NCBI GenBank assembly: GCA_934462925.1
Contig: CAKSIT010000009.1
Span: 62,001-126,000, forward strand
DNA: 64,000 bases
DNA from: an uncultured Oscillospiraceae bacterium
Lineage (GTDB): Bacteria > Bacillota > Clostridia > Oscillospirales > Ruminococcaceae
Direction of reading: 5' to 3'
The notes below the pieces were generated by a model. It saw only the letters and a list, made by a program, of their open reading frames with translations, had not been told where the DNA came from and did not search any database. Position 1 is the first letter of the stretch; each line of letters begins with the position of its first letter. Below, piece after piece: positions 8,592 to 15,546 of this stretch. A program made the translations under genes and the position numbers.

Positions 8592-8620
8592 TTGATTTTT
8601 TCGCAAAAATGTGGTAATAT
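8592..8620 (+). promoter_or_regulatory. Sigma-A-type promoter of gltX-metG
   Basis: TTGATT (8592-8597), 17-base spacer, TAATAT (8615-8620), about 50 bases before the gltX start. I looked for a T-box leader, common before aminoacyl-tRNA synthetase genes, and found none; the leader is too short. Confidence 0.75.
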
Positions 8621-8672
8621 AAAGTTATCTGTTTAGACATAGTATTGACACAAAAAACGGAGGATACGATAA

Positions 8673-10124
8673 ATGAATACACAGGTCACGACAAGATTTG
8701 CGCCCAGTCCCACGGGCTTTATGCACATAGGCAACCTGCGGACGGCGCTCTATTCTTACCTTATAGCAAAGGCGAACGGCGGCAAGTTCATTCTGCGCAT
8801 TGAGGACACCGACCGGGAGCGCCTTGTAGATGGCGCTGTGGACGTTATCTACAGCACGCTCGCCATGACGGGGCTTAAGTACGATGAAGGCCCTGATATC
8901 GGCGGCGAAAACGGCCCGTATATACAAAGCGAGCGCCGCGATATCTACATGAAATACGCCAAGGAACTTGTTGAGCGCGGGGCTGCGTACTACTGCTTCT
9001 GCTCCAAGGAGCGCCTTGAAAAGCTCCACGAGGACGGCGACGTCGGCGCGGGCTACGACCGCCATTGCCGCAATCTCCCGCAGGAAGAAGTGGAGCGCCT
9101 GCTCGCTTCGGGCGCGCCGTTCGTTATCCGACAGAAAATGCCGCTCGAGGGCAAAACGGGCTACGACGACGTTGTGTTCGGGCATATCGAGATAGACAAC
9201 AGCGAAATGCAGGACCAGATACTCATGAAAGCGGACGGCTACCCCACCTACAACTTCTGCCACGTTGTGGACGACCACCTTATGGGCGTAACGCACGTTG
9301 TGCGCGGGTGCGAGTACCTCACCTCCACGCCGAAGTACGTGCTGCTCTACGACGCGTTCGGCTGGGAGCGCCCCGTGTACTGCCACCTGCCGCTGCTTAT
9401 GGGCAAAAACGAGGACGGCTCTGTAAGCAAGCTGTCCAAGCGCCACGGCGCGGTAAGCTTTCAGGAGCTTGTAAAGAACGGCTACCTGCCCGAGGCTATT
9501 ATAAACTACATGGCGTTCACGGGCTGGTGTCCTAAGGATACCAACGAGGAGTTCTTTACCCTTGCAGAGCTTGAAAAGGTGTTCTCGATAGACGGCATAA
9601 GCAAGTCCCCCGCCGTTTTCGACTACGACAAGCTGCTGTGGTTCAACAGCCACTATATAAAGGAGCTGCCCCCCGAGAAATTCGCGCAGCTCGCAGAGCC
9701 GTTCTGGTCGGAGGAGCTGAAGCCCTGGGCGCACAACGAGCGCCTGCTTTCAATGGTGCAGCCCCGCGTGGACACATTCCCGCAGATAAACGAAAAGGCG
9801 GCGTTTGCGCTTGGCCTGCCCGAGTACGACGCGGCGCTTTACACCAACAAAAAGAACAAGACCGACGCGGCGCTCGCGAAAACGCTTCTCGCGGCGGCTA
9901 TACCCGCGCTTCAGGCTGCGCCCGAGTGGAGCAGCGACGCGCTTTTCGCCCTGCTTAAGGAGCTTGCGGAGCAGCAGGGAGTAAAGGCGGGCGCGCTTAT
10001 GTGGGTGGTTCGCATTGCGGTTTCGGGGCTTGCGGTAACGCCCGGCGGCGCTACGGAGCTTATGGAGGTGCTCGGCAGGGACGAGTCCTTAAGACGCCTG
10101 AACGACGGGCTTGCAAGATTATAA
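8673..10124 (+). CDS. gltX: Glutamate--tRNA ligase
   Basis: Charges tRNA-Glu (and, in most Firmicutes, also tRNA-Gln before amidation by GatCAB). The 483-residue product is full length, with the class I signatures HIGN (18-21, in FAPSPTGFMHIG) and KLSKR (253-257). A zinc-type knuckle is present, Cys108-x-Cys110 and Cys132 (YDRHC). ATG 8673 follows AACGGAGGATACGATAA, a clear ribosome binding site. metG follows after 27 bases with no terminator between, so the two synthetases are cotranscribed. Confidence 0.96.
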   Translation: MNTQVTTRFAPSPTGFMHIGNLRTALYSYLIAKANGGKFILRIEDTDRERLVDGAVDVIYSTLAMTGLKYDEGPDIGGENGPYIQSERRDIYMKYAKELVERGAAYYCFCSKERLEKLHEDGDVGAGYDRHCRNLPQEEVERLLASGAPFVIRQKMPLEGKTGYDDVVFGHIEIDNSEMQDQILMKADGYPTYNFCHVVDDHLMGVTHVVRGCEYLTSTPKYVLLYDAFGWERPVYCHLPLLMGKNEDGSVSKLSKRHGAVSFQELVKNGYLPEAIINYMAFTGWCPKDTNEEFFTLAELEKVFSIDGISKSPAVFDYDKLLWFNSHYIKELPPEKFAQLAEPFWSEELKPWAHNERLLSMVQPRVDTFPQINEKAAFALGLPEYDAALYTNKKNKTDAALAKTLLAAAIPALQAAPEWSSDALFALLKELAEQQGVKAGALMWVVRIAVSGLAVTPGGATELMEVLGRDESLRRLNDGLARL

Positions 10125-10151
10125 GGGAGCTTTTGAAAGGAACATACGAAA

Positions 10152-12170
10152 ATGAGTGAAGAAAAGAAAGAATTTGTAAAGCGCGAGATTCCGCGCCCCG
10201 AGTTTCCCAAGCGCGCCATTATAACGGGCGGTATGCCCTACGGCAACAAAACGCTCCACTTCGGGCATATAGGCGGCGTGTTCGTGTTTGCGGACGTTTA
10301 CGCGCGCTTCCTGCGCGACAGGCTGGGCGACGAGAACGTTATATTCGTTTCGGGTACGGACTGCTACGGCTCGCCCATTGCGGAGGGCTACCGCAAGCTT
10401 TGCGCGGACGGTAAGTTCAGCGGCACTATCCACGACTTTGTGGAGGGCAACCACAAGGCGCAGAAGCAGACCCTCGACGACTACGAGATAAGCCTCAACA
10501 TCTTCGGCGCTTCGGGCCTTGGCAGGACCGCGGAAATTCACGACCGCGTTTCCGACCGCTTTATACGCCGCCTTTACGAGAACGGCCACCTTAAAAAGAT
10601 AAGCACCAAGCAGTTCTACGACGAAAAAGCGGGCTGCTTCCTCAACGGCAGGCAGGTTATAGGCAAATGCCCCGTTGACGGCTGCCAGAGCGAAAAGGCG
10701 TACGCGGACGAGTGCGACCTCGGTCACCAGTATATGCCCGAGAGCCTTATCGACCCCAAAAGCACCCTTACAGGAGAAAAGCCCGTTATGCACGACGTGG
10801 AAAACTGGTACTTCGACCTGCCGTCCTACAGCGGGCTTCTTAAGGAGTACGTAAAGGACATTTCCGCGCAGAAGAACGTGCGCCCGCTCGTTTCAAAGAC
10901 TATCGCGGAGTTCCTTGCAGACCCGCTTATCCACATCAAAAACGAGCTTCTCGAAAGCTACGAGAAGATAAAGGACAAGCTGCCCGCGCACGAGTTCCTC
11001 GAGGAAAAGAAAAAGCCGTCGTTCACGATAGTGTTCAAAACGCTTGAGGAAATGGACGAGGCGTGCGTGGTTCTCGCGGAAAACGGCATTCGCTACCGCA
11101 CGGGCAAAACGCTCGTTCCGTTCAGGCTTACGGGCAATATCGAGTGGGGCGTAAAAGCGCCCGTTCTCGAGGGCGAAGACCCGCTTACCGTGTGGGTATG
11201 GCCCGAGTCGCTCTGGGCGCCTATCTCCTTTACGCAGGCGGCGCTTGAAAAGCAGGGCAGAGACCCCGAGGAGTGGCGCAGCTTCTGGTGCAGCAAGGAC
11301 GCGCAGGTATATCAGTTCATCGGCGCGGATAACATCTACTTCTACGGCGTTGCAGAAATGGCAATGTTTATGGCGCTGCAAAAGGGCGAGAACACCGCCT
11401 GCCCGCCCGACGGCGAAATGCAGCTGCCCATTCTGTGCGCAAACAACCACATTCTGTTCCTTAATAAAAAGGCTAGCAGCTCGGGCGATGTCAAGCCCCC
11501 TATGGCTGCGGACCTGCTTAACTACTACACCGCGGAGCAGCTCAGAATGCACTTCCTCGGGCTTGGACTGGGGCAGCGCAGCGTAAGCTTCATGCCAAAG
11601 CCCTACAACCCCGACGCAAAGCCCGAAGACCCCGACCCCGTTGTAAAGGACGGCTTCCTGCTGTCCAACGTGTTCAACCGCGTTATACGCACCTGCATTT
11701 ACACCTGCCAGAAGTACTTTGACGGCATGATGCCCGTAGGCGATATAGACGAGCAGGTGCTTGAGGACGCGAAAAAGGCAGTCCTCGACTACGAGCGCTT
11801 TATGTACCGCTTCGAGTTCCATCAGGCGACCTACGTACTCGACAGCTACATCAGAAAGATGAGCAAGTACATGGCAAAGGCGCTCGGCGACGCGGACAAG
11901 GCGGACGACAACGCGCAGCGCCGTCACGCGCTCATTCAGGTGTTCCACATGATAAGGACGGCGGCGGTGCTGCTGCACCCCATGGCGCCCAAGGGTACGG
12001 AGATGATTCTCGAGTACCTGCAGCTTGACCGCAGCTTCTGGAGCTGGGACAAGATTTTCGAGGGCATGGCTGCGTTTACGGGCGGAAAGGACAGCCCGCT
12101 AAAGTTCCTCGAGCCGCGCGTGGACTTCTTTACAAAGCACCCGAGCCAGCTTGCCGAGGCGGAGGAGTAA
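10152..12170 (+). CDS. metG: Methionine--tRNA ligase, variant KMSKS loop
   Basis: A 672-residue class I synthetase related to MetRS. HFGH (36-39) is the HIGH motif; a zinc knuckle follows (Cys173, Cys178, Cys188, His192); the anticodon-binding helical domain covers roughly 490-640. Two oddities: the KMSKS position reads KASSS (440-444, in LNKKASSSGDVKPP), and about residues 275-340 contain an insert (KPSFTIVFKTLEEMDEACV) not found in standard MetRS. The C-terminal tRNA-binding domain seen in many MetRS is absent. The KASSSG form appears to be a recognised clostridial variant and not damage. Alternatives such as another class I ligase are less likely because the active-site region matches MetRS. 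Confidence 0.85.
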   Translation: MSEEKKEFVKREIPRPEFPKRAIITGGMPYGNKTLHFGHIGGVFVFADVYARFLRDRLGDENVIFVSGTDCYGSPIAEGYRKLCADGKFSGTIHDFVEGNHKAQKQTLDDYEISLNIFGASGLGRTAEIHDRVSDRFIRRLYENGHLKKISTKQFYDEKAGCFLNGRQVIGKCPVDGCQSEKAYADECDLGHQYMPESLIDPKSTLTGEKPVMHDVENWYFDLPSYSGLLKEYVKDISAQKNVRPLVSKTIAEFLADPLIHIKNELLESYEKIKDKLPAHEFLEEKKKPSFTIVFKTLEEMDEACVVLAENGIRYRTGKTLVPFRLTGNIEWGVKAPVLEGEDPLTVWVWPESLWAPISFTQAALEKQGRDPEEWRSFWCSKDAQVYQFIGADNIYFYGVAEMAMFMALQKGENTACPPDGEMQLPILCANNHILFLNKKASSSGDVKPPMAADLLNYYTAEQLRMHFLGLGLGQRSVSFMPKPYNPDAKPEDPDPVVKDGFLLSNVFNRVIRTCIYTCQKYFDGMMPVGDIDEQVLEDAKKAVLDYERFMYRFEFHQATYVLDSYIRKMSKYMAKALGDADKADDNAQRRHALIQVFHMIRTAAVLLHPMAPKGTEMILEYLQLDRSFWSWDKIFEGMAAFTGGKDSPLKFLEPRVDFFTKHPSQLAEAEE

Positions 12171-12189
12171 TTACTATATAAATAGGAGC

Positions 12190-12358
12190 AGGGACTGTGT
12201 CGCATACAGTCCCTCAGACCGTCGAAAAACCCCCATACGGGGGTTTCCCGACGGGGGCATCCGCACAAGTGTGCGGATAGGAGAGTTTTTTGCCTCGGGA
12301 AGCCCGAGGCAAAATAGACTTTTTCGACAAGCTGGGGGCTGTATACGGTACAGTCCCT
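12190..12358. repeat. Element A copy 2 (short form) inside the metG terminator
   Basis: Core 12215-12333 is about 119 bp, with the same ends (CAGACCGTCGAAAAA and TTTTTCGACAAGCTG) and the ACCCCC-ATAC-GGGGGT, ATCCGCAC-AAGT-GTGCGGAT and CCTCGGG-AAG-CCCGAGG hairpins; two inner hairpins of copy 1 are missing. It lies between two 25-base hairpins, AGGGACTGT...ACAGTCCCT (12190-12214) and GGGGGCTGT...ACAGTCCCT (12334-12358). These match at 18 of 25 positions, and the stem changes keep G-U pairing. Only the right hairpin is followed by the U-tract (GTTTTTCTTTT), so the pair together replaces one metG terminator. Confidence 0.88.
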
Positions 12359-12402
12359 GTTTTTCTTTTGGCATAAAAAGGCTTACCCCTTTATACAAAG
12401 CA

Positions 12403-12432
12403 GACTCCCCGTGCCGTAAGACGCGGGGAGTC
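12403..12432. terminator. Hairpin after the GH130 gene
   Basis: Arms GACTCCCCG (12403-12411) and CGGGGAGTC (12424-12432) around a 12-base loop, on the minus strand just after the GH130 stop. The U-tract is weak on both strands, so its strength is uncertain. Confidence 0.65.
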
Positions 12433-12458
12433 AGTTTTATGCCCGATAAAGCAGTTTA

Positions 12459-13469
12459 TCAGAAGTACTTGTTGGAGTGCGCCTTAACGTACTCAACAAC
12501 CTCTTCAGCGTAGCAGAACGCCATGCTTACGCAGGTGTCCGCGCAGCCGTAGTAGATTGCGATTCTGCCCGTATCCTTGTCGCAGAGCGCTGCGCAGGGG
12601 AACGTTACGTTCTGAACGTCGCCGACAGTTTCGTAAATCTCGCGCGGGTTGATGAGGTACTCGCGGCAGCGGTACTTAACCTTCCACGGCTGCTCCTTGT
12701 CAAGAATGCAAGCGCCGAAGCTGTATACGAAGCCGTTGCAGCTCTCGAGAACGCCGTGGTAGAACACAAGCCAGCCCTCGCTTGTTTCAATCGGAATAGG
12801 ACCGGCGCCTATCTTCTTGCTTTCCCACCCTCTGTCGGGAGCCATAACGTGTCTGTGCTTGCCCCAGTAGGTCATGTCCTTGGAGTGGGACAGGTACATA
12901 TCGCCGAACGGAGTGTGGCCGCTGTCGGACGGACGTGAGAACATAACGAACTCGCCGTTTATCTTGCGCGGGAACAGTACGCCGTTTCTGTTAAAGGGCA
13001 GGAACGCGTTCTCCATCTGGTGGAACTCCTTGAAGTCCTTTGTCCAGCCGATACCGATAGTGGGCTTCCAGCCGTATGCGTTGCACCATGTAATCCAGAA
13101 GCGGTCCTCAATCCATACGCAGCGGGGGTCGTAGCCGTACTGCCACGGGTTAGCTTCCTTTGCGAGCGGGTCGTCGTTTATCCACTCAACCTTCTCGGGG
13201 TTGATGTTCCAGTGAATGCCGTCCTCGGAGAAGCCCGCATGGATAGCCATGTTTCTCTCCTTGTCGTCTACGCGGAATACGCCCGCGAAGTGACCCTTGT
13301 CGCTCTCAAACGGAACAACGGCGGAGTTGAAGATGGAGTTGCTTGTGGGAAGCAGGTCGCGGGGGATAATGGGGTTTGCGTTGAAGCGCCAGATGACGTC
13401 CTTGCAGCCCTCGGGGCGGTCCTGCCACGGAATGTTGGGAATGCTCTGTCCGATAATCTCTAAGCTCAT
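12459..13469 (-). CDS. Glycoside hydrolase family 130 phosphorylase
   Basis: A 336-residue five-bladed beta-propeller enzyme of family GH130, whose members phosphorolyse beta-mannosides (for example mannosyl-glucose or beta-1,4-mannooligosaccharides) to mannose-1-phosphate. The GH130 core signature is visible as [16 protein letters not shown], followed by IGIGWTKDF and, later, [22 protein letters not shown], which holds phosphate- and sugar-binding residues. There is no signal peptide, so it acts in the cytoplasm. Codon use is that of a well-expressed gene. It stands alone, with no transporter or epimerase beside it, so the sugar substrate cannot be inferred from context. ATG 13469 follows AGAGGACACAGAAC. 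Confidence 0.88.
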   Translation of the reverse strand: MSLEIIGQSIPNIPWQDRPEGCKDVIWRFNANPIIPRDLLPTSNSIFNSAVVPFESDKGHFAGVFRVDDKERNMAIHAGFSEDGIHWNINPEKVEWINDDPLAKEANPWQYGYDPRCVWIEDRFWITWCNAYGWKPTIGIGWTKDFKEFHQMENAFLPFNRNGVLFPRKINGEFVMFSRPSDSGHTPFGDMYLSHSKDMTYWGKHRHVMAPDRGWESKKIGAGPIPIETSEGWLVFYHGVLESCNGFVYSFGACILDKEQPWKVKYRCREYLINPREIYETVGDVQNVTFPCAALCDKDTGRIAIYYGCADTCVSMAFCYAEEVVEYVKAHSNKYF

Positions 13470-13536
13470 GTTCTGTGTCCTCTCATTATAATATTATTTC
13501 CGCGCGGAAGCAGTCTGCCCCGCACCGTCTACAAAC

Positions 13537-13565
13537 AGTATAGCAAATAATCCCGCATATTTCAA
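13537..13565 (-). promoter_or_regulatory. Promoter of the GH130 gene, with leader palindrome
   Basis: Minus strand TTGAAA (13560-13565), 17-base spacer, TATACT (13537-13542). Downstream in the leader, at 13498-13509, lies the perfect 12-base palindrome TTCCGCGCGGAA, a possible operator. Confidence 0.75.
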
Positions 13566-13853
13566 TAGTCTTTTTGGCTAAATCTCTCTTGATTTTTTAG
13601 TATAGAATTACTTAAAAGACTGTGCAGTAAAATGTAGAATTTACTTAAATTATAATTAAGTGCACCTTTGTTTTTACCTAACAGAATCTTGAAAGCGAAG
13701 CCTTTGCCTGCTGTCACGCGTGGTTTTATATGCGTCGGCAAGCACCGTGCCGCGTGCCTTTTGCGGGTGATTGTCCTTTGTTGCATTGTGTACAGTTGCG
13801 ATATAGGGAATTTGTGAGATATTACAAAAACATAAAAGATGTTGGTTTGACTA
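13566..13853. other. AT-rich non-coding stretch
   Basis: About 290 bases with no supported gene. A 121-codon minus-strand open frame overlaps it but lacks a ribosome binding site and its composition is unlike the neighbouring genes. Confidence 0.6.
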
Positions 13854-13882
13854 TTGACAAGTGATTTGACTTGTGTTACAAT
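13854..13882 (+). promoter_or_regulatory. Consensus promoter with overlapping inverted repeats
   Basis: TTGACA (13854-13859), 17-base spacer, TACAAT (13877-13882). The spacer holds ACAAGT-gatttg-ACTTGT, and TTGTGT...ACACAA spans the -10, so a repressor could bind over the core promoter. Downstream, 13903-13940 forms a hairpin with arms TGCCGCCCCT and AGGGGCGGCA, not followed by a U-tract on this strand. Confidence 0.75.
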
Positions 13883-13998
13883 TGACACACAAGGCAAATA
13901 AATGCCGCCCCTGAACGCCTTGAACATCTAAAGGGGCGGCAGCGCAGAAAAAATCAAGCCCCTCTTTAGAAAAAACGCATTAGTAAAGGGCGAATTAT

Positions 13999-14534
13999 AT
14001 GTCAAAAAACACCGCCAAAGCCGCGCTGCTTGTGTGTATGTGCGCGATTCTCTGCGCCTGCAGCGCCCCCCCGCCGTTTCGGGTGATTCCCCAGTAACCT
14101 CTGCACAGCACGATATACAGCAGAGCGAAAGCACGACAACACAGCAAACAAGCGCGGCAACCGCACAAACCACAACCACAACACCCCCCGAACCCGACGA
14201 GCCGCAAGCTGATGACCCCGAAACGGATAATTTCGTTCTGGATTGTATGAAACAGCAATTAGTTTGGGCATCCAAAGGGTATATGCCATGTTTGTGCGAT
14301 GATGTTGAACTGATTGAGGACGACCGCGCCCCCGAGGGGTACTATGATGATAACGATACTGAAGCGCATTGCTACATCATTTACTACAAAGACGTCGGGT
14401 ATCATTACAATTACGGCGCTGTCGAAAGCGAAACATTCATGCGCTGGGTAGAGCTGAAGAAAATTAGCGGTTATTGGAAAATAGGCATTCTGCGCTCATC
14501 AAGCCCGCCGTCTGATTTTTTTACTGAATCGTAA
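13999..14534 (+). pseudogene. Lipoprotein gene split by a one-base frameshift at a C7 tract
   Basis: ATG 13999 opens a typical lipoprotein signal, basic then hydrophobic (AKAALLVCMCAILCAC), with the lipobox LCAC. This frame stops at 14096 soon after the lipid-attachment Cys. The downstream part, in another frame to 14534, encodes a Thr/Gln/Ser/Pro-rich linker and a roughly 100-residue acidic globular domain with many Tyr and Trp (YIIYYKDVGYHYNYG). Adding one C to the run of seven at 14066-14072 joins the two into one reading frame of about 178 residues. Either the gene is phase-variable by slippage, it is recently inactivated, or the run length was misread. The function of the globular domain is not recognised. 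Confidence 0.75.
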
Positions 14535-14544
14535 AACAACACAT

Positions 14545-14729
14545 TGTTAAGGCAATACCGCACAAAGATTGTGCGTGTATTGCGCAGTCAGATTTTTCGT
14601 CAGATTGTACAATGAGGACGACGCAAGGCTGACGCCTTGCTAGGACGAATTGTGCAAGATGACGGAAAAGATGCAAGCAAGACACGTACAAAATCCAATA
14701 AATGGTCTTTGTGCGGTGTTGCCTTAACA
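14545..14729. mobile_element. Element B: 185-bp palindromic mini-element (MITE-like)
   Basis: Terminal inverted repeats of 24 bases, TGTTAAGGCAATACCGCACA at the left and its complement at the right, with one mismatch. The interior is also an imperfect palindrome centred on GCAAGGC-TGAC-GCCTTGC near 14630. A subterminal hairpin (GCAATAC...GTATTGC) lies at 14552-14583. There is no coding capacity, which fits a non-autonomous transposon mobilised in trans. It ends 13 bases before the next gene's start, so it separates that gene from any older upstream promoter. Confidence 0.82.
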
Positions 14730-14742
14730 GAAAGGATTTACT

Positions 14743-15480
14743 ATGAACAACAGACGCATTACTTCGGCGATTCTCGCAGCAGGGCTTGCCCTGTGCCTGT
14801 CCACGGGCGCGTTTGCGGCGGAAATACCGCTTGAACGCCTTAGCGACAGTATCTCCGTGAGCGAGGGTTACTCCGCGCTAGCCAAAAGCAGGGCGGTCAA
14901 AAACACGCTCGTTGTCGCGCAGGGCGAAACCCTGTACGTCCCCGCAGGCACGAAGCTCACCCTTAAGGCGGGCGCGCAGATAAACGGCGCGCTTGTAATT
15001 GAGGAGGGCGGCGCACTTTCGGTAAAGGGCGGTTCGCTTGACGTTTACGGCAAGGTGCTTTGCTTCGGCAAGCTGACGGTGGGCGCAAAAGGCAAGCTTC
15101 GCGTAATGACTGACGCGCTGCTGTTTGCCGCGCAGGACAGCGCGGTAAGCATAAAGGGCGTTATCGCAAAGGGCGAGTTCGCCGACACGGTTTGTCTGGG
15201 CAGGTTCACCCCGCCCGAGCAGTCCGAGCAGCTTGTGAACGCCTACTGCCCGAACGCCGCTGCGGCGGTAATCTGCCGCTCAGACCCGTTTGAGGGACGG
15301 CTGCAATCAAGCGAGCCTGTCGCCGACATAACAGTACCTGCGGAGTACATCGCAGCGCCCCTGCCCGATGGCGGCAGCGGCGAGGTTCTGAGCGTGCTGT
15401 ACTCCAACGGAAGCAGCGTTTCCTTTGAGATATACGAGGGCAAGCTGTTTACAGTCGAGGGAGTTCTCGCCGCACGGTAA
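14743..15480 (+). CDS. Secreted protein of unknown function
   Basis: A 245-residue protein with a Sec signal peptide (hydrophobic stretch AILAAGLALCLSTGAFA, cleavage likely after AFA). The mature part at about 60-130 has short regularly spaced strands: LYVPAGTKLTLKAGA, LVIEEGGALSVKGGSL and LTVGAKGKLRV. Their G-rich turns recall the rungs of a right-handed beta-solenoid. No enzyme motif is seen. ATG 14743 follows GAAAGGATTTACT. The ribosome binding site lies just outside Element B, so the promoter must be within or beyond that element; I found no clear one. The gene is convergent with pckG and shares its terminator. Confidence 0.75.
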   Translation: MNNRRITSAILAAGLALCLSTGAFAAEIPLERLSDSISVSEGYSALAKSRAVKNTLVVAQGETLYVPAGTKLTLKAGAQINGALVIEEGGALSVKGGSLDVYGKVLCFGKLTVGAKGKLRVMTDALLFAAQDSAVSIKGVIAKGEFADTVCLGRFTPPEQSEQLVNAYCPNAAAAVICRSDPFEGRLQSSEPVADITVPAEYIAAPLPDGGSGEVLSVLYSNGSSVSFEIYEGKLFTVEGVLAAR

Positions 15481-15492
15481 TAGCGACACAAT

Positions 15493-15528
15493 AAAAAAGC
15501 GGCTGTCCCACTCGGGGCAGCCGCCTTT
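15493..15528. terminator. Bidirectional terminator between secreted protein and pckG
   Basis: AAAAAAGCGGCTG (15493-15505) pairs with CAGCCGCCTTT (15518-15528). A U-tract results on both strands, which suits the convergent genes. Confidence 0.87.
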
Positions 15529-15546
15529 GTTATGCCGATTATAAAA

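Noticed and set aside
8500..8672. T-box riboswitch before gltX-metG
   Set aside because: The leader after the promoter is only about 45 bases and lacks the T-box sequence and specifier stem.
13562..13927. 121-codon open frame on the minus strand
   Set aside because: No ribosome binding site, AT-rich composition unlike nearby genes, and it runs through the promoter of the lipoprotein gene. Treated as chance.
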